A stretch of DNA of 64,000 nt from JBFLYC01 sp040756735. Its GTDB lineage: Bacteria > Bacillota > DSM-16504 > Desulfitibacterales > Desulfitibacteraceae. The translations under genes were made by a program, and so were the position numbers. The notes below the pieces were generated by a model. The model did not search any database and was not told the DNA's origin. It worked only from the letters and a program-made list of their open reading frames with translations. The stretch spans positions 28,096-92,095 of the forward strand of contig JBFLYC010000014.1 in NCBI GenBank assembly GCA_040756735.1, read 5' to 3'. Below, in pieces: positions 1 through 8,321 of this stretch. Within the stretch, counting starts at the first letter, position 1. Every line of letters starts with the position of its first letter.

Positions 1-361
1 AAAGAACTAGTTGAGTCTCCGGCAGGATTTCATCCTTCTTAACCCTTACAGGTTCATATTTTATTGTACTAATACAGCTTAACGGAAGGCCGTCAATTTC
101 CTTTTCTTCATGAATACTATCTATGGCTATCTCGGCAATTTCAATGCTCTGTGCTACACCAAGTACCTTACCGTCAACAATTACGCTAACTCCATTAGGC
201 TTTGTGGCAAAGTTATAAACAAATACACTCAATAACACTACAATAACCAGGGCTGCGGCAATACCGCCAAAACGGTAACTCTTGTTCTCCTTAAAAGAGG
301 ATATAAGTTGAGAATTAACCAGCCCCCCAGTATTAATGTTAAGCACTTCTTCCCCACACAT
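1..361 (-). CDS. N-terminal part of a membrane-anchored protein (possible cell-wall peptidase), cut by the window edge
   Basis: The reading frame opens at an ATG at 361 and stays open to the window edge, about 120 codons. An AGGAG-type ribosome site sits close upstream; a GTG 15 bases further in is an alternative start. Residues 1-30 are polar, about 31-48 form one hydrophobic membrane segment (IAAALVIVVLLSVFVY), and the rest is extracytoplasmic. The motif VSVIVDGKVLGVAQS resembles the short repeat found before G5/LysM/M23 modules in clostridial wall peptidases. That family assignment is inference, because the catalytic part lies outside the window. Confidence 0.6.
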   Translation of the reverse strand, partial: MCGEEVLNINTGGLVNSQLISSFKENKSYRFGGIAAALVIVVLLSVFVYNFATKPNGVSVIVDGKVLGVAQSIEIAEIAIDSIHEEKEIDGLPLSCISTIKYEPVRVKKDEILPETQLVL

Positions 362-634
362 CCTCTCCTTTTAAATTGTTGCAGCATACTTCCTTAAATT
401 ACCTTTAGTAAAACCACTCTATAATTATTATATGTAACTATTTTATGTTAGTGTAATTATTATATGTACCAAGGCTTGTCCGGCTTGTACTTATTATTAC
501 TATTTTACTCTGAATCTGGAACACTTTAAAGTATACCATAGAAAAGCTCATTGCTAAAGTCAAAACTTCGTAGAATTTGTCGACTTTAGCATTTTATGCT
601 ATTAATATTTTAAATAGCTTTTTTATTATAAATG
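362..634. other. AT-rich intergenic region, no gene
   Basis: This 273-base gap separates the truncated upstream-facing gene from cbiO. It contains a perfect 9-bp inverted repeat, GCTAAAGTC at 553-561 and GACTTTAGC at 582-590, with a 20-base loop. No T-run follows the repeat on the minus strand, so it is at best a weak terminator for the cbiMNQO operon. No open frame with a ribosome site was seen. Confidence 0.4.
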
Positions 635-1474
635 TTATCGCAAAGAGTTTAAGGCCATAAATAATTCTTCTTTGGTATGCGGAGGAATAGTCTCGGCTTT
701 CAAAAATCCAACCCTTTTAAGTTCTTCCCAAGTTTCAAGCACCCATGGTTTATGTAGACCGGTATTGCTTAAGGTTGATTGAGATAAGAAAACGTCCATG
801 GGGCTGCCGCCAGCCAAAACCCTGCCGTTAGCCAATATAAATACTGTATCTGCCCAGGAATAAGCCAGGTCAACGTCATGGGTGGAAATGATGATAGTTA
901 GCCCTTGCTGATATAATTTATTTAATAGTCTTATTAACCTATTTGCATTTGCAGGATCTAATCCAGCAGTGGGTTCATCACAAATAAGTATTTCAGGTTC
1001 CATTACCAAAACTCCTGCCAGGGCTACCAGTTTTTTTTGGCCTACACTTAAAAAATGTGTGGGTTTATTGAACAAATCCAGAATCCCTAGTTCTCTCCCC
1101 ACTCTCTCAATTCTTGTCATGGCCTCCTCTTTGGAATAACCCAGGTTTAATAAACCAAAGGAAATGTCCTGCAGTACACTTGCTGAAAACAGCTGGTTAT
1201 CCGGGTTTTGAAAAACAATACCAACAAGTTTTTTTAGGTTCTTTAGGCTGCTGCCGGTATACTGGTAATCAACTCCACGATAAGACAGTTTGCCTTTAAA
1301 AGGTTTTAACAGGCCGTTAAAGTGCAGCAACAGTGTAGACTTGCCGGCTCCGTTAGGACCTAATATGGCTGCCCTGCTGTTATTTTTAACTGCCAAGTTA
1401 ACGCCCTGCAAAGCATCTGTTCCGTCACCGTATTTATAGCATAGATTAACTGCCTCTACTATGTACTGTGCCAA
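635..1474 (-). CDS. cbiO: Cobalt ECF transporter ATPase CbiO
   Basis: ATP-hydrolysing subunit that drives cobalt uptake with CbiM, CbiN and CbiQ on the cytoplasmic membrane face. It is 279 aa. Walker A (GPNGAGKST) is at about residues 39-47, the Q-loop lies in FQNPDNQ near 88-94, the signature reads LSVGQ rather than LSGGQ, Walker B is ILICDEP, and the switch His is in ISTHD. The start is TTG, supported by GGGGAGGT eight bases upstream. It is last of four genes, 6 bases after cbiQ. Placement after cbiMNQ and a B12 riboswitch makes cobalt rather than another ECF substrate very likely. Confidence 0.95.
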   Translation of the reverse strand: MAQYIVEAVNLCYKYGDGTDALQGVNLAVKNNSRAAILGPNGAGKSTLLLHFNGLLKPFKGKLSYRGVDYQYTGSSLKNLKKLVGIVFQNPDNQLFSASVLQDISFGLLNLGYSKEEAMTRIERVGRELGILDLFNKPTHFLSVGQKKLVALAGVLVMEPEILICDEPTAGLDPANANRLIRLLNKLYQQGLTIIISTHDVDLAYSWADTVFILANGRVLAGGSPMDVFLSQSTLSNTGLHKPWVLETWEELKRVGFLKAETIPPHTKEELFMALNSLR

Positions 1475-1480
1475 TGGTTG

Positions 1481-2251
1481 CTACCTCCCCAGATAATAAA
1501 CGAATAACAGTACTCCGTTAAAGACCACTATACCTGCCAAATTCTTAGCCTTGAACTTATATTCCTCTTCCAAAACCTTCAACTCTCCCATGAACCCCCT
1601 TGAAAGCAAAGCATTATAAGCTTCATCGCTCCTTTGCATGCATTTAAGATAAAGATTTGAACAAAGGATTGCCAAACACCTGACCCTGCCTTGAAACCCT
1701 TGATAGCCGCATCTGGAAATCTGAGCAACATAAATATCCTGGGCAGTACTTATAAAAACAAAAATACTATTATAGACCAGGATCATTAGATCGGCAATAA
1801 CAGCCGGTATCCTTAATTTGCGCAGGATGTATATAATCTGAACCATGGGTGTTGTCAAGGCCAAGAAATACAAGCAAGACACTGCTGCCAGCGACTTAAC
1901 AAATAGAATTGAGGCAGCAACAAAAGAACTTGGGCTTACCCCTACCCACAGGCTGGCTATCTTTACAGAAAAAATAAAGGACTGCTGGAAAGAAGAGAAA
2001 TTAACAGCCACAGCCAGGCATCCTATAAATATAAAGGCCAAGGGAATGAGCATTAATCTCAAATAGAATTTGTAGTTTATCTTTGCACCAAGCACCAGCA
2101 GAAAAAACATTGCAGTTATAGCAATGAAAGATATTAAGTAAGAATTGAAAATAAGTACCAACAGCATGGAAGCTATAGCAAACAATAATTTCTCTACAGG
2201 ATGAATATCCTTAAAAGGTGAACAGTATGCATATTGGTCAATAGTCGTCAA
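1481..2251 (-). CDS. cbiQ: Cobalt ECF transporter transmembrane subunit CbiQ
   Basis: Membrane coupling (T) subunit of the cobalt ECF importer, 256 aa with about five hydrophobic segments. Near residues 180-220 it has the cytoplasmic coupling-helix region (ISRCGYQGFQGRVRC, then LLSRGFMGE), matching the two short A-x-x-x-R-G style motifs that contact the ATPases. The start is TTG with GGAGTG seven bases upstream. It follows cbiN by 24 bases and precedes cbiO by 6. Length and order are typical of the family. Confidence 0.93.
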   Translation of the reverse strand: MTTIDQYAYCSPFKDIHPVEKLLFAIASMLLVLIFNSYLISFIAITAMFFLLVLGAKINYKFYLRLMLIPLAFIFIGCLAVAVNFSSFQQSFIFSVKIASLWVGVSPSSFVAASILFVKSLAAVSCLYFLALTTPMVQIIYILRKLRIPAVIADLMILVYNSIFVFISTAQDIYVAQISRCGYQGFQGRVRCLAILCSNLYLKCMQRSDEAYNALLSRGFMGELKVLEEEYKFKAKNLAGIVVFNGVLLFVYYLGR

Positions 2252-2275
2252 CTTGTGTCACTCCAGCCTCTTTAT

Positions 2276-2578
2276 TTAAACCTGTAATTTGGCAGATATG
2301 TCCCCTTTCTTTATTCCCATTTTATAGCCTATATAAAAACAGATAAAACCAGCGCCAATAGCTGCTTGAAGGGCAAAAAGCAAGCTTTCCACCTCTGGGC
2401 TGGGCGGCTCCCACAGTGGTTCAAACCAGGGTTCATAATTGGGGTTAACTTCACTTACTGCTTCTTCAGCCTGTGAATCCGCCCCAAGAAATTCTGCTTC
2501 AGAATTAATAACAAAAGCAAGCGCCACGATGAGAATCACCAATAATGTTAATACAAGATTTAGTTTAAAGTTGCTCAT
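2276..2578 (-). CDS. cbiN: Cobalt transport accessory protein CbiN
   Basis: Small two-helix membrane partner of CbiM that helps load cobalt. The product is about 100 aa: an N-terminal membrane helix, a periplasm-like acidic stretch containing NPNYEPWFEPLWEPPSPEVES, then a second helix ending IGYKMG. The ATG at 2578 is chosen because AAGGTGG lies five bases upstream. A TTG at 2599, overlapping the cbiM stop, is possible but has no room for a ribosome site. The WFEPLWEPPSPEVESLLFALQ region is the hallmark of CbiN. Confidence 0.92.
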   Translation of the reverse strand: MSNFKLNLVLTLLVILIVALAFVINSEAEFLGADSQAEEAVSEVNPNYEPWFEPLWEPPSPEVESLLFALQAAIGAGFICFYIGYKMGIKKGDISAKLQV

Positions 2579-2595
2579 CTTTTCCACCTTCCTAT

Positions 2596-3273
2596 TCAAG
2601 AAAGATTTAAGCTTTCCATCTCTTGTTTACTGTAAGACATTAAAAGATTAAACACCATTACTGTAAGAATACCTTCAACAACAGCAATGGGCACCTGGGT
2701 GATGGCAAAGATACCTGTAAATTTGACCCATGATGCATAAAAGCCTCCAATATCCGAAGGATGAGCCAAAGCCAACTGTATGGCAGTCACCAGATATGTG
2801 GCTAAACCACCTAACGCAGTTCCCATAAATATCCCCGCCCACCTGGGCGCTCCCATTTTTTTAAGTAATAGATACACCCCATAGGTAACAAAGGGGCCTA
2901 TCACCGCCATGGACATCACATTAGCTCCTAAAGTCGTTATGCCTCCATGGGCCAACAATACTGCCTGGAATAACAGAACAATTAAACCGATTACTATCAT
3001 TACAGATGGGCCAAATAAAATGGCGCCCAGACCCATTCCTGTAGCATGTGAACTGCTCCCTGTCACAGAAGGCAGTTTCAAAGCAGATAGAACAAAGGTA
3101 AATGCGCCGACAAAGGCAATCAATAGAATTGTCCTTGGGTTGTTTTTGACACTTCCAGCTAACCCTCTAACCCCCATATAAAGAAAGGGGAGCATGGCAA
3201 TGTACCAAAACCCTGCCCATTTAATGGGCAGAAAGCCTTCCATTATGTGCATACCAAAAATGTATATACCCAC
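2596..3273 (-). CDS. cbiM: Cobalt ECF transporter substrate-binding subunit CbiM
   Basis: Integral membrane S-component that binds Co(II), 225 aa with six or seven hydrophobic segments. The conserved MHIMEGFLP sequence carries the metal-binding His; known CbiM/NikM proteins expose it at a processed N-terminus. Here only seven residues (MGIYIFG) precede it. A second His-containing motif, SSSHATGMGLGA, is at about 73-84. The GTG start has AGGGGG seven bases upstream. First gene of cbiMNQO, about 90 bases after the riboswitch terminator, so expression should fall when cobalamin is abundant. Confidence 0.95.
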   Translation of the reverse strand: MGIYIFGMHIMEGFLPIKWAGFWYIAMLPFLYMGVRGLAGSVKNNPRTILLIAFVGAFTFVLSALKLPSVTGSSSHATGMGLGAILFGPSVMIVIGLIVLLFQAVLLAHGGITTLGANVMSMAVIGPFVTYGVYLLLKKMGAPRWAGIFMGTALGGLATYLVTAIQLALAHPSDIGGFYASWVKFTGIFAITQVPIAVVEGILTVMVFNLLMSYSKQEMESLNLS

Positions 3274-3324
3274 TTTAATACCCCCTATAAATTTTCCAGT
3301 TTACTCAACACTTCTTCAATCCTT

Positions 3325-3363
3325 GGAGCGTAAACTCTTGGTTTTGAGGAATGTCCCCAACTT
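3325..3363 (+). repeat. Partial copy of the GGGGACA-family repeat in the cbiM leader
   Basis: The sequence carries the internal block GCGTAAACTCTTGG followed by GAGGAATGTCCCCAAC. It matches the right part of the short units at 26.7 kb. The left end (AGGGGACACACCTCC) is missing, so this is half an element. It lies between the riboswitch terminator and the cbiM start. Confidence 0.75.
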
Positions 3364-3399
3364 AAAAAACCCTGCACCGTAAGTATACGATGTAGGGTT
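3363..3399 (-). terminator. Riboswitch-linked intrinsic terminator before cbiM
   Basis: On the minus strand AACCCTACA pairs with TGCAGGGTT, one mismatch allowed, and the hairpin is followed by TTTTTT. It lies about 65 bases downstream of the cobalamin aptamer and upstream of cbiM, the normal position for a transcriptional OFF switch. Confidence 0.85.
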
Positions 3400-3460
3400 C
3401 TCTTCTATCCAACCACAATAATTTCTTTACCCCATACACCGTGGGTACTCCAGAAATACA

Positions 3461-3616
3461 TTAAACAAGCAGGTCTCCTGGCTCAGGTTCATTACCTTTT
3501 TACGCCTTCCCAGGTCTCCCCAGTGGCTCATGCAAAAAGGCTCACCTTTACAGTGGCGGGACCGCGCTGGACTTTCACCAGCTTCCCTCTAAGTTCCCAA
3601 TGGAAACTTGTTTAAT
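3461..3616 (-). promoter_or_regulatory. Cobalamin riboswitch 1 (cbiMNQO leader)
   Basis: The aptamer is closed by a perfect 9-bp P1, TTAAACAAG at 3461-3469 and CTTGTTTAA at 3608-3616. It contains the B12 box (GCCACTG, 3549-3556 region), the GGGAA..GGTG..AGTCC segment and the conserved 3' GAGCCAGGAGACCTGC. With the terminator at 3363-3399 it should stop cbiMNQO transcription when adenosylcobalamin binds. Confidence 0.95.
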
Positions 3617-3661
3617 ATTACATATCATATTCTTTTAGTCAGCTACCGCTTAATACATATT

Positions 3662-5092
3662 TTAGCATGCACTATCCTGATTATCAAGAACTAAACGTCC
3701 CCTTTCCTTGATGAAAAGATAAATAGCAGCTTCAATCCTTACCTTCTGGAGAAAACATCCCATCTCATAGGGGATACCTATGTCTCCATTATGATTAACT
3801 GCATTGGCATGGCAGCCCCCGCTGCAGTGATATCTCGCCCAGCATTCCTTGCACTGCTTATTATAAATATGAGCCCGCTTAAACCCATCAACCAAGCTGT
3901 GTTTAATGATTCCCTTCTGCAAATCTCCGAGTAAATAATCATGGTTCCCCACAAACTGGTGACATGGATAAAGGTCTCCGTCAGGAGTAACGGCCAGGTA
4001 CTGATAACCAGCTCCGCAGCCTGTGATCCTCTTGGCCAGGCAAGGCCCCTTTTCTAATTCCACATTAAAATGAAAAAAGTTAAAAGCCCTGCCAAGTTTC
4101 CTTCTCTGCAGGTATTCCCGGGCTAAAACCCTATATTCTTCTGCCAACCTGGGCATATCCTCAGTTTTAAAGCTGTAGTCCTCCTGGGGTGATGCTACTA
4201 CAGGTTCCAAGGATATTTCAGTGAAACCTTCATCTGCTAAAAACAAAACATCCCGGGCAAAATCTAAATTAAATCTGGTAAAAGTCCCCCTGATGTAATA
4301 ATTGTTCCCCTGCCTGGACGATACCAGGGACTTAATTCTTGGAGCAACCAAATCAAAACTACCTGAACCAGATGCCAAAGGCCTCATCTGGTCATGGGCT
4401 TCTCTACGCCCATCCAAGCTTAAAACTACACTGATATTTTCACCATTTAAAAAATCCTCTTTATCAGGGCTCAGCAATAGCCCATTGGTGGTCAAGGTAA
4501 ACTTTATTGTCTTACCCCGTTTGGAAGCCTCTTTTTTCCCATAGTTAACAAGTTCTTTAACAACCGGCCAGTTTAACAAGGGTTCTCCTCCAAAAAAGTC
4601 CACTTCACAAGTGGGTCTTAATCCCGAATTATCTAAAAGAAAATCCAGGGCCTTTTTCCCCACTTCCAAACTCATATGTTTTCTTGACCCACCGAAGCTG
4701 CCTGTACCGGCAAAACAATAACGGCAGGATAAATTACAGTCATGGGAAACATGCAGGCACAATGATTTAATCACATTGTCCAGGGCCCTAACCGGTTCAC
4801 TGGTACCGACAGTGTCTTCAGCAAACCAAAGACCTTCATCAACCAAATGATGAAGCTCACCGAGAACATCATTAATCTGCTCCTCGGGATATGGGCGCAG
4901 CAGCCGCCAAAAAACATCTTCCTGCCCTCTGCTTGCTTTTGCGGCTTCTACTATAGACCAGGCAATCTCATCTACCACGTGGATGCTTCCGCTGTTAACA
5001 TCAAGCATAACGTACAGTTCTTCAAATTTGTAAACATGGATATCAGAAATTAGTTTTCCTTGAGCAGCCTTTTCCAAAACAAACGAAAGCAT
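3662..5092 (-). CDS. Radical SAM/SPASM peptide maturase, SCIFF-maturase-like
   Basis: Predicted iron-sulfur enzyme that installs a modification on a ribosomal peptide, 476 aa from the ATG at 5092; GGGAGG lies five bases upstream. An ATG 30 bases earlier lacks a ribosome site. Residues about 1-90 resemble a peptide-recognition domain (LDVNSGSIHVVDE). The SAM cluster is CNLSCRYC at about 119-126, followed by FFGGEPL and LDG. The C-terminal SPASM cysteines include CxxxxxxC-GxGYQ, YPCHQF, CKECWARYHCSGGC and MGC. N- and C-terminal features strongly recall six-cysteine (SCIFF) peptide maturases, but no Cys-rich precursor is encoded beside it. It follows the thioredoxin and CcdA genes. Confidence 0.8.
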   Translation of the reverse strand: MLSFVLEKAAQGKLISDIHVYKFEELYVMLDVNSGSIHVVDEIAWSIVEAAKASRGQEDVFWRLLRPYPEEQINDVLGELHHLVDEGLWFAEDTVGTSEPVRALDNVIKSLCLHVSHDCNLSCRYCFAGTGSFGGSRKHMSLEVGKKALDFLLDNSGLRPTCEVDFFGGEPLLNWPVVKELVNYGKKEASKRGKTIKFTLTTNGLLLSPDKEDFLNGENISVVLSLDGRREAHDQMRPLASGSGSFDLVAPRIKSLVSSRQGNNYYIRGTFTRFNLDFARDVLFLADEGFTEISLEPVVASPQEDYSFKTEDMPRLAEEYRVLAREYLQRRKLGRAFNFFHFNVELEKGPCLAKRITGCGAGYQYLAVTPDGDLYPCHQFVGNHDYLLGDLQKGIIKHSLVDGFKRAHIYNKQCKECWARYHCSGGCHANAVNHNGDIGIPYEMGCFLQKVRIEAAIYLFIKERGRLVLDNQDSAC

Positions 5093-5121
5093 ATTAACCT
5101 CCCAAAACCTATTGCTAATCA

Positions 5122-5631
5122 TTAATTTTCACTTAACCAATTCTCCAGCATCTCAACAGTAACCGGTCCATCAGCTTTTTTTACTACTTTCCCCTTGGAA
5201 TTAAGCAAAAAACTAGAAGGAACAAATCTAGAGGCAAAGTGTTCTCTAGATTTTCCCTCAGTATCTGACAATACCACAAAAGGCACTTGAATTGCGGTTA
5301 AATATTTATCCAAGTTGCCTGGATTCCTTTCGCTTGTTGTCAGGTTAACCGCCACAAGGTTGACTCGACTGTTAATTTCATCATAATGATCCTTAAGATA
5401 TAGAAGTTCTTCCAGGCAGGTTGGACACCAGGTGGTCCAGGCCACTACCAGTGTAGGACGTGCTTCAAACTCTTCGTAAGTAAACATGACCCCATTTTTA
5501 ACTTCCATCCCTAACAGGGCCTGAAAAGCTTCAGCCTCAACTTCCTTTTCTCCCTGCAAAACAAACATCCATACGACGACAGCTGTCAGAATAATTAGGA
5601 TTAATATTGTTAAAGTTTTATTTTTGTTCAT
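5122..5631 (-). CDS. TlpA-like membrane-anchored thioredoxin
   Basis: Predicted extracytoplasmic thiol-disulfide reductase, 169 aa. Residues 6-25 form one hydrophobic anchor, and the thioredoxin fold carries the active site WCPTC (Cys69, Cys72). The later cis-Pro region is FVPSSFLL. The ATG start has GGGGAGGT upstream. It sits 48 bases after ccdA and just before the radical SAM gene, so electrons likely pass from cytoplasmic thioredoxin through CcdA to this protein. Its final target may be cytochrome c, or disulfides in a secreted modified peptide. The sequence does not decide between these. Confidence 0.85.
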   Translation of the reverse strand: MNKNKTLTILILIILTAVVVWMFVLQGEKEVEAEAFQALLGMEVKNGVMFTYEEFEARPTLVVAWTTWCPTCLEELLYLKDHYDEINSRVNLVAVNLTTSERNPGNLDKYLTAIQVPFVVLSDTEGKSREHFASRFVPSSFLLNSKGKVVKKADGPVTVEMLENWLSEN

Positions 5632-5679
5632 TGCAGTTGTTGACCTCCCCAGTAGAATTCAAATACCATGCTTAACTGT

Positions 5680-6348
5680 TTATGATAGTATGGCCGACAA
5701 ATAGGTAAATCTGCCGGTCATAATTAATATACCTAATACAATGAGTACAACACCTGCAGCCTTGTTAAGGTACCAGCTGACCCTGGCTATGTTTTTTATG
5801 TGGACCATAAGTTTACCCCAAAAGAGTGCAGCAAGTAAAAAAGGAACCGCCAGGCCTAATGAATAAAAACTCAGCAGTAAAGCGCCCTCTCCAGCTGAAC
5901 CCTGTGTTCCGGCAATGATTAATATTGTGGCCAGTATCGGTCCCACACAAGGAGTCCAGGCCACGGAAAAAACCATTCCCAGTACAAAGCCGCTGGTATA
6001 CCTGGGCATACCCATGCCCCCTTTTAACAAGAAAGACAAATTAATAACGCCTAGAATCTGCAGTCCCAAAAGGATGATAAAAGCCCCGCCTATAATATTA
6101 ATAGTTGACTGGTACTTAATTAAAAAACCTCCAATGGCACTGACGGATAAGCCCATTAAAATAAATACCAGCGCAAACCCGGCAACAAAACTCAAGGTTT
6201 TAGAAAAAGCCTGCCAGTTCAGCTTGCCCCCATCAGCGCCGGAGGTACCGCCGGTTAAAAAGGCCAAAAAACCCGGCACTATTGGAATTATGCAGGGCGA
6301 AAAAAAAGAAACCAAGCCCGCTCCAAAAGCAGTCAATACAAGAAACAA
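5680..6348 (-). CDS. ccdA: CcdA/DsbD-type thiol-electron transporter
   Basis: Six-helix membrane protein, 222 aa, that moves reducing equivalents across the membrane. The two characteristic Pro-flanked cysteines are visible in helix 1 (FFSPCIIPIVPGF, about residue 18) and helix 4 (AWTPCVGPILA, about residue 134). The start is TTG, chosen because AAGGTGG lies six bases upstream. It is the first gene of a three-gene unit with the TlpA-like protein and the radical SAM enzyme. Confidence 0.92.
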   Translation of the reverse strand: MFLVLTAFGAGLVSFFSPCIIPIVPGFLAFLTGGTSGADGGKLNWQAFSKTLSFVAGFALVFILMGLSVSAIGGFLIKYQSTINIIGGAFIILLGLQILGVINLSFLLKGGMGMPRYTSGFVLGMVFSVAWTPCVGPILATILIIAGTQGSAGEGALLLSFYSLGLAVPFLLAALFWGKLMVHIKNIARVSWYLNKAAGVVLIVLGILIMTGRFTYLSAILS

Positions 6349-6620
6349 AGGAAACCCACCTTAAAACCCAGAATAAAATTGTACAGATATAATCTAGGTT
6401 ATTTTATAGCTATCATATTATTATTTTACAGTTTGTCACGCAAAAGATAAAGTCCAAGGTAGACCTTACCTTGCATTCCTTAATACATAAATTTAAAACC
6501 CATTATAAGTTGTTTTTATATTACGAGCAGCTATTGATGGTGGATAAAACAGGAGAAACAAGCGAATTATATATATTAAAGATTGAATAAGGTATAATCA
6601 GAAATTTAGGCACAGCATCA

Positions 6621-6875
6621 TCTGTGGTGATTGAAAGCGGGGATATAATTGGAAGGATGTTTGGCATAACCATGAATATTGCTTCTGATAAAAACATGCT
6701 TACTACATATAGTTTTATTGAAAAGAAGTCCCACGAAGGTTACTCTAAATTTGTCTCACAATTGGAAAGTGATGATGATAAGAGGAATCAATTCATAGCA
6801 GAAATAGCAGCTTCCAATATGCTGGAAGCCAAGTTGATGCATTTATGGCTGGAAGATAAGCTTGCTAGAGCATAA
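6621..6875 (+). CDS. Small unrecognised protein, possibly a remnant
   Basis: This is the only plus-strand frame of note in the first 30 kb. It reads about 84 codons from GTG codons at 6621/6624 and has no convincing ribosome site. The product looks helical and rich in Met, Ala, Glu and Lys, with no membrane segment and no motif I recognise. The region is AT-rich compared with its neighbours. It may be a real small gene or a leftover of a larger one. Confidence 0.3.
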   Translation, partial: SVVIESGDIIGRMFGITMNIASDKNMLTTYSFIEKKSHEGYSKFVSQLESDDDKRNQFIAEIAASNMLEAKLMHLWLEDKLARA

Positions 6876-6924
6876 CGTAGCTCATTATATCACTCTATCT
6901 TTTTAGGATAAAACATGCCTATTA

Positions 6925-7534
6925 TCACAAAAGTCTGATAATGATGCAACTTACAACCTTTATAGTGTGTTCACTCTTACAATTATCATCACACTTAAAT
7001 CTATAAGAAAAAGACCAAGGAATTTTCTCAAGCTTCTTTTTTTCATTTGCAAACAATCTTAATTGATTTAATGCAGCTTCTTGGTTAGAATCCCATTCTT
7101 GCTCATCTTTCTCAATTAATAAATCAAAGACCTTTTGTGGCTTAATTATTCCTAAAGAACAGTATCTCTTTACACTTATTCCTTAATTCTTCTAATGATC
7201 TGCTTAATTTTGGGATTATAATTTCTTTTCTTTTCTTCCAATTATCTTTTGTTCCGATTGAGCCCATAATTTTTATAGTGTCCGTATTGATATTATAGCT
7301 CTCAGGCCTGTAATCCCCACTTGCTTTTTTAACTTGTGCTTCAATCCAGTCATATTTACTAAATTGTTTCTCTTTTGGTAGGTCTCTAAATGTTACAGGG
7401 TATAATCTAATCCATTCCCCTTCATCGGTAATACCAGCAACACATACAGTCTCAGAATACTTATGAGAAGGTTGTGGATAGGCTTTAACAGTAACAAGAA
7501 TTCTTTTCTTTTCCCACAAACTTGAGTAGGCCAT
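6925..7534 (-). pseudogene. Frameshifted DUF488-partner protein
   Basis: Frame 1 gives 130 aa from an ATG at 7534, with motifs KRILVTVKAYPQPS, ETVCVAGI and GEWIRLYPVTFRDLP. It then ends abruptly at 7142. One frame over, the protein continues without a break from SLGIIKPQKVFDLLIEKDEQ to about 6925, including a Trp-rich segment and CDDNC. A single-base indel near 7150-7165 rejoins the two parts into a protein of about 200 aa. I recall similar proteins coded next to DUF488 genes, and their continuous form fits this join. The break may be a real mutation or a sequencing error. The function is unknown. Confidence 0.7.
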
Positions 7535-7544
7535 GGAACGCCCC

Positions 7545-7985
7545 CTATAAGTGTTTAATCCTCATTCCATTACCATCTATTTGTTTAATATTCCAAGCCA
7601 ATATGCTTCTATGGCATTCTGAGTATTTCTTTTCAAAACACAGCAAGCAACATCTTTCTTTGTATATGTGATTTATTAGATCTTTAACAATATCTATTTT
7701 TGTCTCTAATATCCTTTCATACTCATTGGTAAAGGTTAATAAATTTTTTTCTTTCTGGATAACTTCTCGTATATTTTTTGGAACACCTAATTCTTTACAT
7801 GAAATATATTTAATGTCGTTTTTAGAGAGTATATGTTCCAAGGTTTTTCCTGAAAATCCTTTTTTACGGCTAACTGGCTTTTGTCGTACATCAATTATAG
7901 TTTGAATACTATTCGTATGAAGTTTTTCAATAAACCCTTCAGTAGTTTGTCCTTCGTATCCTATTGTATATACTATTCCTTCCAT
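7545..7985 (-). CDS. DUF488 family protein
   Basis: 146-aa protein of unknown function. It begins VYTIGYEGQTTEGFIEKL, has DVRQKPVSRK near residue 35, and ends with the Cys-rich CCLLCFEKKYSECHR segment, all typical of DUF488. The ATG at 7985 is preferred over an upstream ATG because AGAGGTG lies eight bases before it. It lies 10 bases ahead of the frameshifted partner gene, so the two were probably co-transcribed. The low G+C suggests recent acquisition. Confidence 0.85.
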   Translation of the reverse strand: MEGIVYTIGYEGQTTEGFIEKLHTNSIQTIIDVRQKPVSRKKGFSGKTLEHILSKNDIKYISCKELGVPKNIREVIQKEKNLLTFTNEYERILETKIDIVKDLINHIYKERCCLLCFEKKYSECHRSILAWNIKQIDGNGMRIKHL

Positions 7986-8074
7986 TGGGATTACACCTCT
8001 ATGCGGATTTTTACTGATATATACTGATATATTATGTTTTCTTCTACAATTTGTCAAAAAAATCCTGCACAAAA

Positions 8075-8104
8075 TATAAAAAACCCCGTCTTTAAGACGA
8101 GGTC
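8075..8104 (-). terminator. Intrinsic terminator after tRNA-Gly
   Basis: On the minus strand CCTCGTCTT pairs with AAGACGGGG, with one G-T pair, and is followed by TTTTTTATATT. It lies 18 bases past the tRNA 3' end. Confidence 0.85.
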
Positions 8105-8121
8105 TTATGGATTGTCACATT

Positions 8122-8196
8122 TGGAGCGGAAAACGGGATTCGAACCCGCGACCCTCGGCTTGGGAAGCCGATGCTCTACCACTGAGCTACTTCCGC
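8122..8196 (-). tRNA. tRNA-Gly (anticodon CCC)
   Basis: A 75-nt cloverleaf with encoded CCA. The acceptor pairs GCGGAAG with TTTCCGC, the D arm includes AGCTCAGTGGTAGAGC, and the anticodon stem TCGGC/GCCGA encloses the loop TTCCCAA, giving CCC. The T arm is CGGGTTCGAATCCCG. Confidence 0.95.
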
Positions 8197-8321
8197 CGGT
8201 AATATCAAGATTTTATCTTTAATGTATCACCTAAAGTATTCAGACAACGTAACTATATATATTATATCCTTTTGCATGAGCATAATCAAGATATGACTCT
8301 TGATATTGTATCTGTACCCGT

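Noticed and set aside
553..590. Terminator of the cbiMNQO operon
   Set aside because: The inverted repeat is perfect but has no T-run on the minus strand and a long 20-base loop, so it is reported only as a feature of the gap.
3605..3655. A promoter for riboswitch 1
   Set aside because: Weak CTGACT and TAATAT boxes can be paired at 16 bases, but several equally poor choices exist in this AT-rich stretch.
8034..8222. A 62-codon plus-strand frame overlapping tRNA-Gly
   Set aside because: It is antisense to the tRNA and its terminator. Similar peptides are common mis-annotations of tRNA antisense strands.
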